Virus record (IMG/VR): IMGVR_UViG_3300010430_000100 | Span: 1 to 45,707 of that record | Direction: 5' to 3' (one strand) | DNA: 45,707 bases | From: a virus | Shown here: piece after piece, positions 14,468-21,027 of the stretch | Layout of the letters: the number at the start of each line of letters is the position of its first letter | Numbering within the stretch: position 1 is the first letter of the stretch | Notes under the pieces: generated by a model | What the model was told of the DNA's origin: nothing | The model's database searches: none | What the model saw: only the letters and a program-made list of their open reading frames with translations | Translations under genes and position numbers: made by a program

Positions 14468-14666
14468 CGGGCAGCATATCCTCAAGAGACAAGGATATCC
14501 CCTTGCGCTTTGCTACCTCGACCAGCGCCGCCTGATCCCGGCCATTTATCAACCCTGCCGGGTCATTGATTGCGCGGGTTACTTTAGATCGATCACGCTC
14601 AATTTCACGCGCCAATTCAGAGGCGTTCAGGCCGAGCTTCTTATATACCTTTTGCCAAGGTGTCAC
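14454..14666 (-). CDS. Small HTH regulator, Cro-like
   Basis: A 70-residue protein with a GTG start. Residues about 12-35 (LNASELAREIERDRSKVTRAI) read as a helix-turn-helix of the XRE/Cro type, followed by two short helices. There is no separate dimerisation or cleavage domain, so it resembles Cro more than CI. It is the first gene behind the minus-strand promoter at 14703-14731, whose spacer is entirely filled by operator site 3. I infer that it represses its own promoter and those at 617 and 10953, and perhaps 4893. Its first five residues (MTPWQ) match those of the GcrA-like protein. Confidence 0.78.
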   Translation of the reverse strand: MTPWQKVYKKLGLNASELAREIERDRSKVTRAINDPAGLINGRDQAALVEVAKRKGISLSLEDMLPDDKG

Positions 14667-14702
14667 TTTTCAAACTCCAATTTAGGTTTCAATTTCACGG
14701 CG

Positions 14703-14731
14703 ATACTATGTTGCGATATTCACAACGTCAA
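14703..14731 (-). promoter_or_regulatory. Promoter of HTH-replication operon
   Basis: TTGACG (14731-14726) and TAGTAT (14708-14703) are separated by exactly 17 bases on the minus strand. This is the clearest promoter in the window and drives the HTH, GcrA, helicase, MazG, SSB and nuclease genes. It faces away from the recE promoter at 14780. Confidence 0.7.
14710..14726. promoter_or_regulatory. Operator site 3 inside promoter spacer
   Basis: GTTGCGA-TAT-TCACAAC, one mismatch from a perfect 7-3-7 dyad. It fills the 17-base spacer between the -35 and -10 elements, touching the -35. A bound dimer would exclude RNA polymerase, which fits autorepression by the HTH protein. Confidence 0.75.
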
Positions 14732-14779
14732 CCCATAAAAATAAAATTACAGAAATTCTGTTTTTCTGAAATTCAGGTG

Positions 14780-14809
14780 TTGACCTGCTAGAAAATGTGT
14801 GCGCATTAT
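14780..14809 (+). promoter_or_regulatory. Promoter of recombination operon
   Basis: TTGACC (14780-14785) and CATTAT (14804-14809) with an 18-base spacer, 43 bases before the RecE-like start. It diverges from the HTH promoter. Operator site 3 lies 54 bases upstream, so any direct repression here is uncertain. Confidence 0.5.
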
Positions 14810-14851
14810 CACCGGGCAAAAGCAAATCACTAGCAAACGAGAGACACAACA

Positions 14852-15754
14852 ATGAGCAACGAAATTGTTCCCGCAGAGGAAGCAACGCCGACGACTGTTG
14901 AGACTACAGAGACACGCGAACCGGGCATTTATTTGAACTTAGATAATGACGCCTATCACAGCGGCCCCGGTGTTTCTAAATCTGGCCTTTGGACTATTGA
15001 AACCAAAACGCCGAGCCACTTCAAAAACGAAGTGCGCGAGACAAAGGATCATTTCGAATTTGGATCAGCCGCGCACTTGGCAATCTTGGAGCCGGAGGAG
15101 TTTGAGTGGAAGGTTTACCGCGGCCCGGCAGACCGACGCGGCAACAAATGGAAAGACGCGAAAGAATATTGCGCCATTGAGAAAAAGCATCTTCTTATTG
15201 AGGGTGATTATGACAAGGTGCTGGCTATTCGCGATACCGTTCACGCAAACCCTTGGATCAACTCAATGATTACAGGCGGACCGCGTGAGGTTGAAGCGTC
15301 AGGATATTGGATCGACGAAGAAACAGGCGTTCTTTGCCGTTGTCGCCATGACCTTTATCGCACAGACCTTGGCGTTTCTATTGACGTTAAGACCGCAGCC
15401 AACGCATCGCCCGGCGCATTTGACCGCAAGGCTTCAGACTTCGGATATCACATGCAGGATGCATTCTACTCAGACGGATATCGCGCACTAGGCCGGGAGG
15501 TTAACGCATTCGTTTTCTTGGCATGGGAGAAAGACGCACCATTCGAGTTCTCAATTCAAGAGCTGCCACCGTCAGCAGTGCAGGAAGGCCGCATGGCTTA
15601 CCGCAACGCTCTTGAGATTTATGCAGAGTGCCAGCGCACCGGGGATTGGTGGGGATATCAGCGCGGCAAAGAAGTGCGCACAATGAAATTCCCGCGTTGG
15701 GGTTACAAGTACGTGACCAACCCGGAAGAACTCGACAATGCCAAAGATGGATAA
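14852..15754 (+). CDS. recE: RecE-like 5'-3' exonuclease (DUF3799/PDDEXK)
   Basis: A 300-residue nuclease. The conserved PD-(D/E)XK elements are His75 in FGSAAH, Glu148, Asp167 in CRHDLY, the D-x-K pair Asp178/Lys180 in SIDVKTA, and the downstream helix MQDAFY (Gln202, Tyr206). This order matches the RecE C-terminal exonuclease family. It would resect double-stranded ends to give 3' overhangs for the RecT annealase encoded just downstream, forming a RecET recombination pair. The N-terminal 22 residues are a Thr/Glu-rich extension. A good ribosome binding site (GAGAGA) precedes the ATG. Confidence 0.9.
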   Translation: MSNEIVPAEEATPTTVETTETREPGIYLNLDNDAYHSGPGVSKSGLWTIETKTPSHFKNEVRETKDHFEFGSAAHLAILEPEEFEWKVYRGPADRRGNKWKDAKEYCAIEKKHLLIEGDYDKVLAIRDTVHANPWINSMITGGPREVEASGYWIDEETGVLCRCRHDLYRTDLGVSIDVKTAANASPGAFDRKASDFGYHMQDAFYSDGYRALGREVNAFVFLAWEKDAPFEFSIQELPPSAVQEGRMAYRNALEIYAECQRTGDWWGYQRGKEVRTMKFPRWGYKYVTNPEELDNAKDG

Positions 15755-15938
15755 GGCATTAGCAACCCGCAACTTTTGGTGCGCTTCATATTACTTGAAC
15801 CGATCACCAAAGAGAAACCCGGCCAATGCAATCAAAGCATTGTGCCAAGTAGCAACCAAAAGCACCGGGAAGGTGCAAACTAAAGCAATCGATTTATTGG
15901 AAAGGATCGACAGTGAGCAACAACATTCAAGTTTATAA
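15738..15938 (+). CDS. Small basic protein between recE and recT
   Basis: A 66-residue basic frame covering the 158-base gap between recE and recT and overlapping both. GGAAG lies 10 bases before the ATG. No family is recognised. It may be a small accessory protein of the recombination pair or a chance open frame; the only support is filling an otherwise odd gap in a packed operon. Confidence 0.4.
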   Translation: MPKMDKALATRNFWCASYYLNRSPKRNPANAIKALCQVATKSTGKVQTKAIDLLERIDSEQQHSSL

Positions 15939-16824
15939 AGGCCAGATCGAAAAAATGGCGCCAGAATTTAAGAAGGCGCTGCCCGGCCACATATCACCAG
16001 AGCGATTTGTGCGCACCGCGCAGACAGCAATCGCGCTGACCCGCAACATCGAGAAGTTGCAAAATCCCGGATCACTCATGGCGGCTTGCACAAAAGCGGC
16101 GGCAGACGGATTGATCATTGACGGGCGCGAGGCTGCAATCGTGATCGACTATCGCGGCAATGCGGACTATCGCCCAATGGTGCGCGGCTTGCTCAAGCTC
16201 ATGTACAACACTGGCGCGGTCAAGAGCATCTTGGTTGAAGTGGTGCGCGAGAATGATTATTTCGACTACTCGCCAACCGACTACGAAAATCCGATTAAGC
16301 ACAAGATCGACATGCGCACACCGCGCGGCGAAGCTTATGCGGTATATGCGCTGGCGATCCTAAAAGATGGTGGCATCCTTTACGAAGTCATGACCACCGA
16401 GGACATTAACCGCATCCGTGACCGCTCAGACGCATGGAAGGCGTTCGAGAAGGGCAAGATCAAATCAACCCCTTGGGCAACTGACTGGTCAGAAATGGCG
16501 CGTAAAACAGTCTTGCGCCGCTTATACAAATACATGCCTTCAAGTGTTGAGGACGAACGCCTGCAAAACGCAGTCGAGCGGGAAGATGTTGAATATTCAT
16601 TTGAGATGGAAGGCACCACAGACGAAGCCACACCAACCAATGCCGGGCCACGAAAGGCCGGAGCGGGTAACGACATCTTGAGCCAAGTTGATGATACCCC
16701 GGCAGAAGAAGTGATCGATGCAGAATTTGTTGATCACGACCCGGAAACCGGGGAAGTCGTTGACGAGCAAGCGCCGGAAGCCGAGACAGGCGACGAGGGC
16801 AAGCAAGAGGACGACGATATTTAA
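15913..16824 (+). CDS. recT: RecT-family ssDNA annealing protein
   Basis: A 303-residue protein with a GTG start preceded by GGAAAGGA. It matches RecT through the N-terminal helical region (TAQTAIALTRN), CTKAAADGLIIDGREAAIV, YRPMVRGLLKLMYNTGAVKSI and ATDWSEMARKTVLRRLYKYMP, and it ends in a long acidic tail (about 235-303) rich in Glu/Asp, as in other RecT proteins. It pairs complementary single strands made by the RecE-like nuclease, allowing end joining, concatemer formation and gene exchange. Confidence 0.93.
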   Translation: MSNNIQVYKGQIEKMAPEFKKALPGHISPERFVRTAQTAIALTRNIEKLQNPGSLMAACTKAAADGLIIDGREAAIVIDYRGNADYRPMVRGLLKLMYNTGAVKSILVEVVRENDYFDYSPTDYENPIKHKIDMRTPRGEAYAVYALAILKDGGILYEVMTTEDINRIRDRSDAWKAFEKGKIKSTPWATDWSEMARKTVLRRLYKYMPSSVEDERLQNAVEREDVEYSFEMEGTTDEATPTNAGPRKAGAGNDILSQVDDTPAEEVIDAEFVDHDPETGEVVDEQAPEAETGDEGKQEDDDI

Positions 16825-17027
16825 TGGCAAATAAATTTGGTTTGCCCGATTTTGTCCGCCTAGAAATTCCACTAGGCGGACGTAAGGAAATAATCGAGAC
16901 AGCCGAGCAGCTTCGGGCGCTTGCTCATGAACTCGACCAGATCACCGCAGCGCCACACAACGAAAGCACTGTATCAGTTCTAGCCTATCACGCGATCCGT
17001 GATGTATCGAAAAGGAAAAAATCGTGA
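16824..17027 (+). CDS. Small protein coupled to recT
   Basis: A 67-residue protein whose ATG overlaps the recT stop (TAATG). Residues 22-40 form an amphipathic helix and the C terminus is basic. No family is recognised. Strict coupling suggests a recombination-related role. Confidence 0.6.
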   Translation: MANKFGLPDFVRLEIPLGGRKEIIETAEQLRALAHELDQITAAPHNESTVSVLAYHAIRDVSKRKKS

Positions 17028-17386
17028 CACTACCCAAGAAACCAAAGTCAAAGCCATTCGGCCACCGCGAGGAGCTTGACGAAATGAGAATGGTCAAAGG
17101 ATATGAACCTTTGCGCAATGTGCTGCAAGCGGCATTTGATCAAGCCTCAGAAGGCAAGGGCCGGGAGCGTCACGCCGACAATCGCCCATTTGCAGAGCAG
17201 CCGATCATGACGATCCAGAGTATGCACGGCATCGGCATTGGTGGCGGATTGTATCAGGTCATCAAAAAGACCAACGAGGCCGGAGCAATGGCGCAGCGAA
17301 ACGAGATTGACGCAGCGGAGCGCGAACTGTTGGGCGCAATCAATTACGCCGCATCAGTTATCCTTATGCTTCGGAAGCAGAAATAA
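17024..17386 (+). CDS. Conserved-looking phage protein, unknown
   Basis: A 120-residue protein with a GTG start inside the end of the previous gene (GTGA). The segment from about 45 to 117 (RERHA...PF..QP, then G-rich IGIGGGLYQVIKKT and ERELLGAINYAASVILML) looks like a compact helical domain of the kind widespread in phage early regions. I cannot name its function with confidence. Confidence 0.65.
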   Translation: MTLPKKPKSKPFGHREELDEMRMVKGYEPLRNVLQAAFDQASEGKGRERHADNRPFAEQPIMTIQSMHGIGIGGGLYQVIKKTNEAGAMAQRNEIDAAERELLGAINYAASVILMLRKQK

Positions 17387-17592
17387 TGCCGCCGCTTTTG
17401 ATTTCGTTCCTTGGATTTATGATGGTAATCACGCCAATAATCTTCATGGTTATGGATGGAGTTGAAAGCGATGACGACCTAATCAACTGGCTTCTTTCGA
17501 AGTCATTTGAAGAACTAAACGTGATCCGGGGCTTAATATCCGGGGGCGTTATAATCATGGGCCTCGGCCTAACTTTTCATGCACTGCCATAG
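17386..17592 (+). CDS. Small two-helix membrane protein
   Basis: A 68-residue protein starting in a TAATG overlap. Two hydrophobic segments (about 4-22 and 48-66) flank an acidic loop, so it should sit in the inner membrane. Being in the recombination operon rather than the lysis cassette, it is less likely a holin. Superinfection exclusion is one possibility, with no direct evidence. Confidence 0.6.
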   Translation: MPPLLISFLGFMMVITPIIFMVMDGVESDDDLINWLLSKSFEELNVIRGLISGGVIIMGLGLTFHALP

Positions 17593-17603
17593 GAGAAACA
17601 GAA

Positions 17604-17936
17604 ATGGCTACAATTAAATCAGGTATCGCAATTACAATCAAAGCATGGTTGCCAGTAGGCGAAACTATTGACGACCAGATTACCAATCTTCAACTAGTAA
17701 AAGACGCGCACGAGAGCGGCGACTACTCAGCGTTTCTTGCCGTTGCTTCAATTGATGAAGTAAAGTCAGAGCAAAAGAACCGCCGCGTTGAAGATGAAAC
17801 CCCGGCAGTTGAGACAGAAGATTTGTCTGATGTTGGCGAAACGCCATTCGATCAGGATGACGCATCTGAGCCAGAGCAAGAGGCCGAGCCGGGCGATTAC
17901 AATCCCGAAAGCGAAGAAGTCCAATTGGCTGACTAA
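17604..17936 (+). CDS. Acidic protein at end of rec operon
   Basis: A 110-residue protein with AGGAGAAAC before the ATG. Residues 1-50 form a small mixed domain and residues 55-110 are a disordered, very acidic tail. Acidic phage proteins sometimes mimic DNA or bind basic proteins, but no family is recognised. It is followed at once by a bidirectional terminator. Confidence 0.6.
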   Translation: MATIKSGIAITIKAWLPVGETIDDQITNLQLVKDAHESGDYSAFLAVASIDEVKSEQKNRRVEDETPAVETEDLSDVGETPFDQDDASEPEQEAEPGDYNPESEEVQLAD

Positions 17937-17970
17937 TAAAAAAAGGGGGCGCTTGCCCCCTTTACTTTTT
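17937..17970. terminator. Bidirectional terminator
   Basis: The stem AAAGGGGGC / GCCCCCTTT (17942-17950 with 17955-17963) has a GCTT loop, a T-rich tail on the plus strand and a run of T on the minus strand (A run at 17937-17944). It separates the converging recombination and lysis transcripts. Confidence 0.85.
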
Positions 17971-18162
17971 CCAGCCGCACTGTTTGCGGCCAAACTCGTT
18001 ATGAGATAGCGTCCACTCAATCATCTGGTCGCTCATATTTTCCACGTCTTTATTCGTGACAGGAGCCTTCGAGGACAGATCACAGAACCCGGCGCTAGTC
18101 GTTGCGCACCCACTCACGAAGCCGAGCGCGACGATCATCAAAAGACATTTGACGAATTTCAT
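17962..18162 (-). CDS. Outer-membrane lipoprotein spanin (Rz1-like)
   Basis: A 66-residue protein with a lipoprotein signal: MKFVKC, a hydrophobic core, and a lipobox VSGC with Cys19 as the lipid-bearing residue. The mature part is about 48 residues. The gene starts inside the Rz-like gene in another frame and runs past it, the classic overlapping Rz/Rz1 layout. It would connect with the inner-membrane spanin to fuse the membranes in the last step of lysis. Confidence 0.82.
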   Translation of the reverse strand: MKFVKCLLMIVALGFVSGCATTSAGFCDLSSKAPVTNKDVENMSDQMIEWTLSHNEFGRKQCGWKK

Positions 18163-18346
18163 TATCGGTCAAGACCTTTTCTTTTAGAGCCTTAATTGCA
18201 TCAGCTTGCTGCCGAGCGCGTACAGAGGCGACACCACTCTTGCGGCCAGAATACCACAAGAGGGCCGCAGAAACGCCCACAGCCCCAAAAACAATCAATG
18301 CACGGCCAACTGGATTGGTTACCAGCCAAGCGAGAAAACCAATCAT
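18095..18346 (-). CDS. Inner-membrane spanin (Rz-like)
   Basis: An 83-residue protein with one N-terminal membrane helix (about 14-32) followed by a charged, helical periplasmic part (QQADAIKALKEKV... RRARLREW) suited to a coiled coil. It overlaps the Rz1-like gene by 68 bases and starts in a TAATG overlap with the holin-like gene. It is shorter than lambda Rz. Confidence 0.8.
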   Translation of the reverse strand: MIGFLAWLVTNPVGRALIVFGAVGVSAALLWYSGRKSGVASVRARQQADAIKALKEKVLTDNEIRQMSFDDRRARLREWVRND

Positions 18347-18543
18347 TAGGTTTTCCAGCCGAATTTTTTGGCCATGAAATAGAAAATCTCAGTGCCACCC
18401 CAAACGACAGCGCCAAGAATAACCTCAACACCAACCATCACGTCAGTGTCGCTGGTCACCATCTCGACAGCATCAGGCGGCAAACCCTTGCCTATCAAGA
18501 TACCTGCGATAACTCGCAGGAGAATACGGACAAATACAGACAT
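18346..18543 (-). CDS. Holin candidate 1, small two-helix membrane protein
   Basis: A 65-residue protein with two hydrophobic stretches (about 3-20 and 36-57) and a basic C terminus, located directly before the spanins. Size and position fit a class II type holin or pinholin. No family name is certain. An AGGTGA ribosome binding site precedes the ATG. Confidence 0.6.
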   Translation of the reverse strand: MSVFVRILLRVIAGILIGKGLPPDAVEMVTSDTDVMVGVEVILGAVVWGGTEIFYFMAKKFGWKT

Positions 18544-18553
18544 TAAATCACCT

Positions 18554-19042
18554 TCAATCCTTCGGCGCTGGAATGGTCAGTGAGCTACTTTGTGCGCCAG
18601 CGCGTTCTCGCACAGTAAAGCTATTAGTCGTAACCTTAATGATTTTGTCGGGAAACCATTCATCTTCAATAACCCAACTTGTTTTTATTCGGTATCTGCC
18701 GGAGCCAAGGGAACACTCACCCGGCCAGACCCACCAATCAAGTGTTGCTGGCTGCGGCAGTGCAGCGTCTTTACTATAATTCACAGTGTTAACCGTACTG
18801 CAAACCTTTGAGTACCGTCGATTTGACTGAAGTTGCTCGACGTTGACGATATACGTCCCAACAAAATCATGGTGGATAGTTCGATCAATCGCCATTAATG
18901 GCGGCTCACCTACATAAGCGTCAGAGACTTGCACTGACCGGACATCTAGCCACCAATTGCCCGGCAGGATAGCAGCGAACAGAAGCCACCCCATAAAGAA
19001 AATGGCCACTGTTCTTGTAAAAATCTCTACGAATTGCCTCAT
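18554..19042 (-). CDS. Membrane-anchored protein in lysis cassette
   Basis: A 162-residue protein. The ATG at 19042 is chosen over an upstream TTG because GGAGAGG lies at the right distance. An N-terminal membrane helix (about 8-27) is followed by a predominantly beta-rich extracytoplasmic domain with two Cys residues that could form a disulfide. No family is recognised. It sits between two holin candidates and its start overlaps the stop of the upstream gene (ATGA). An anti-holin or an envelope-binding accessory protein are possibilities. Confidence 0.6.
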   Translation of the reverse strand: MRQFVEIFTRTVAIFFMGWLLFAAILPGNWWLDVRSVQVSDAYVGEPPLMAIDRTIHHDFVGTYIVNVEQLQSNRRYSKVCSTVNTVNYSKDAALPQPATLDWWVWPGECSLGSGRYRIKTSWVIEDEWFPDKIIKVTTNSFTVRERAGAQSSSLTIPAPKD

Positions 19043-19344
19043 TTTTTGCCTCTCCAAGCATTCAAAAGGGCCACGCCCTTTGATGGGTCGCGAGCAATAT
19101 CGACGATCAGACGCATCACAAGCTCGCCTACTAACGTTAAAATAGCAGCTAATGGAACTTTGTAAACGTCCGGGTTAACATTGAAGTGGGCAATCAGCGG
19201 ATCAGTGAACACAATGGCAGAGAAAACCCCGCCGAAAACACCAGCCGCCGCGCCCTTCAAAGGGCGAAGCGGGTAGGCAAGCAGTCTGAAAACAGCAGCG
19301 CCAGCCACAGCAAGCCAGAAAAACAAGTCATGAAATGGCGACAT
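19039..19344 (-). CDS. Holin candidate 2, multi-pass membrane protein
   Basis: A 101-residue protein from the ATG at 19344, with AAAGGG upstream. Hydrophobic segments at about 4-23, 31-48 and 64-84 suggest three membrane passes and a short basic cytoplasmic tail, as in class I holins. It is the first gene of the lysis cassette behind the promoter at 19378. Which of the two candidates sets the timing cannot be told from sequence. Confidence 0.65.
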   Translation of the reverse strand: MSPFHDLFFWLAVAGAAVFRLLAYPLRPLKGAAAGVFGGVFSAIVFTDPLIAHFNVNPDVYKVPLAAILTLVGELVMRLIVDIARDPSKGVALLNAWRGKK

Positions 19345-19377
19345 CTGTGGCACCCTTTGTTTAAAAAACTAAAAAAA

Positions 19378-19407
19378 CTAATACAAATGTTAAGATGATT
19401 TGTTCAA
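19378..19407 (-). promoter_or_regulatory. Lysis cassette promoter
   Basis: TTGAAC (19407-19402) and TATTAG (19383-19378) are 18 bases apart on the minus strand, directly after the terminator at 19421 and about 35 bases before the first holin candidate. No copy of the GTTGTGA operator is present. Confidence 0.5.
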
Positions 19408-19420
19408 CACTTAAACAAAT

Positions 19421-19446
19421 AAAAAGCGCGACTACCTGCCGCGCTT
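19421..19446 (-). terminator. Terminator overlapping stop of PLA2-like gene
   Basis: AAGCGCG (19424-19430) and CGCGCTT (19440-19446) form a 7-bp stem that contains the stop codon of the PLA2-like gene. On the minus strand it is followed by TTTTTATTT. It separates the late structural transcript from the lysis cassette. Confidence 0.7.
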
Positions 19447-19713
19447 CTTCTTCTTTGCTTTATTGTAGAAATACCAGCCGAAACATAGAACGGCCAGCAT
19501 CATTGCCGGGCCAAGCCCAAATGATATTGCTTTTGTCAAAGGGTCATACCCGGAATTTGAAACGCACACGCCCAAATTCCAATCCGCTAGAAGGCGCGGG
19601 TCAAGATTTGCATAAGCATCATCATGAAACTTGCAGCAATGCCCCCACCAGCCATCCCAAAACCCGGTGCAGTGACCAGAGTTCCAAGATGATATGATAT
19701 CGGCCAGCGACAC
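19432..19713 (-). CDS. Small phospholipase A2-like membrane protein
   Basis: A 93-residue protein. Residues 20-34 contain DGWWGHCCKFHDDAY, which matches the secreted phospholipase A2 core CCxxHD, with His30 as catalytic residue. A candidate partner Asp44 lies in LADWNLGVC. A Gly-rich turn before it could be the calcium loop. A single membrane helix (about 64-83) and a basic KAKKKKRGR tail follow. It is much shorter than most PLA2 enzymes (about 120 residues) and has only five Cys residues. It lies between the tail-associated genes and the lysis cassette, so it may attack host phospholipids at entry or lysis. Activity is unproven. Confidence 0.6.
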   Translation of the reverse strand: MSLADIISSWNSGHCTGFWDGWWGHCCKFHDDAYANLDPRLLADWNLGVCVSNSGYDPLTKAISFGLGPAMMLAVLCFGWYFYNKAKKKKRGR

Positions 19714-19715
19714 AA

Positions 19716-20309
19716 TTAAGCCCCGCTACCCAATAAACCAGCGAATGCGGCCTTAGCCCTATCGATTGCGGCAGAGATTTCTTCGCTTGTAGATGACGCA
19801 ATAATCTCAATCTCAGCGCTTTCCCGTATGCGCTGGATCGCGCCAGACACCCGCGTGAACTCAGCCGCATAATAGATCACCTTTGGAGCTTCGGCGCGGA
19901 TTACGTCGATGTCGCCGCCAGCAGCTTCAAACATAATCGGGAAAGCTTCGCGCGTGATCTTGGTATTATCGACCTCAGCAACAATTCCCTTAGCCTCAGT
20001 GATCTTTGTTGGCCAGTTAGCCTCCTCATTCTGCGGATAAGGAACCCCGCCACGGTGCGCGGTTTTTGCGTAGTTGCCGACTTCATCAGCGAGACTAACG
20101 ACATGGAACCGAGCTTGTGTTATCAAGTCCTCAATCTTCGGCGCAGAAAGTTCAGGCTTGACATGTTCGGTGATTTCATAGTCCTCAATAGACCAGCCCA
20201 GTTGGGCAGCGCCGACATGAATAATGTCGCCATTTTCAAGCTTAACCTCAAACGACTGATCAGCTTCAAGCGTTCTGACAAACTCGCCAGACTTCAAAAG
20301 CTCAAGCAT
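19716..20309 (-). CDS. Tail-fibre-associated protein, possible chaperone
   Basis: A 197-residue protein with AGGGGAAA before the ATG. Residues 1-50 are beta-rich. The middle resembles helical segments of tail fibre assembly proteins, and the C terminus is an Ala-rich helix. Position two genes after the tail fibre suggests an assembly chaperone, but no family match is certain. It ends 3 bases before the PLA2-like gene. Confidence 0.5.
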   Translation of the reverse strand: MLELLKSGEFVRTLEADQSFEVKLENGDIIHVGAAQLGWSIEDYEITEHVKPELSAPKIEDLITQARFHVVSLADEVGNYAKTAHRGGVPYPQNEEANWPTKITEAKGIVAEVDNTKITREAFPIMFEAAGGDIDVIRAEAPKVIYYAAEFTRVSGAIQRIRESAEIEIIASSTSEEISAAIDRAKAAFAGLLGSGA

Positions 20310-20310
20310 T

Positions 20311-21027
20311 TTATTTCCCCTTCAATACAAATACGACCATATGAGCTTTAGGCTCAGAGTTAGAATTTGAGGCGTGATCATAAACTTCATCAAGCCCCAC
20401 CCAATTGCGGCCCTGCCCACTCTTGTTTGCCTGTACGTTGTGTGACGCAACGGCATTGTCAAACATGCGGTATGCAATAGCCCCAGTCCTTGCCGAAGGG
20501 CCGTTGTCGGACCCGGCAAAGATACCAATCACGCCGCCGCCAGCAGGGACCGCAACGTTAACAGAAAGATTGTCCGTTGGCGGGGTTTTGCTTTGATATG
20601 CAATTGGCTCGGCCAGAACATCGGCAATGCTAAAGCCCCGGAAGATTGACACCCGTATTTCGTTGTAATTGCCTGACGACATGGACAATGTGAGGTCAGC
20701 AGTTGTGCCGCTGTCTATATCTGCATAATACAGATCGCAGTGGTAGCCGTAGCTACTGCCGCCAACGTGATACCCCTTGCCACCGAGACGCGTTGCAGTG
20801 ACCCCGCCAAGAACTACAGAAGTCCAAGGGGCATCCCCGCCATACGTGCCAATAACATCAACGTGAGCAATCGCGATTATAAGCCGACGACCCGGAGCAG
20901 CCGCGCCAATACTGACACCGCTCCAAGTCTTTGACGTTGATGTCTCATAGCCAGTAGTTAGGTTGGCCACATGAGAAAAGTCTTTGATTTTAGGCTTCCC
21001 AATTGGCGGGATAATAGGCATAAACAT
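20311..21027 (-). CDS. Tail-associated beta-rich protein
   Basis: A 238-residue protein starting in a TAATG overlap with the tail fibre stop. The sequence is Gly/Ser/Thr/Tyr-rich with alternating hydrophobic residues, typical of a beta-sandwich, and has no membrane segments. A receptor-binding or fibre-tip protein acting with the long fibre is likely from position; no catalytic motif is seen. Confidence 0.55.
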   Translation of the reverse strand: MFMPIIPPIGKPKIKDFSHVANLTTGYETSTSKTWSGVSIGAAAPGRRLIIAIAHVDVIGTYGGDAPWTSVVLGGVTATRLGGKGYHVGGSSYGYHCDLYYADIDSGTTADLTLSMSSGNYNEIRVSIFRGFSIADVLAEPIAYQSKTPPTDNLSVNVAVPAGGGVIGIFAGSDNGPSARTGAIAYRMFDNAVASHNVQANKSGQGRNWVGLDEVYDHASNSNSEPKAHMVVFVLKGK

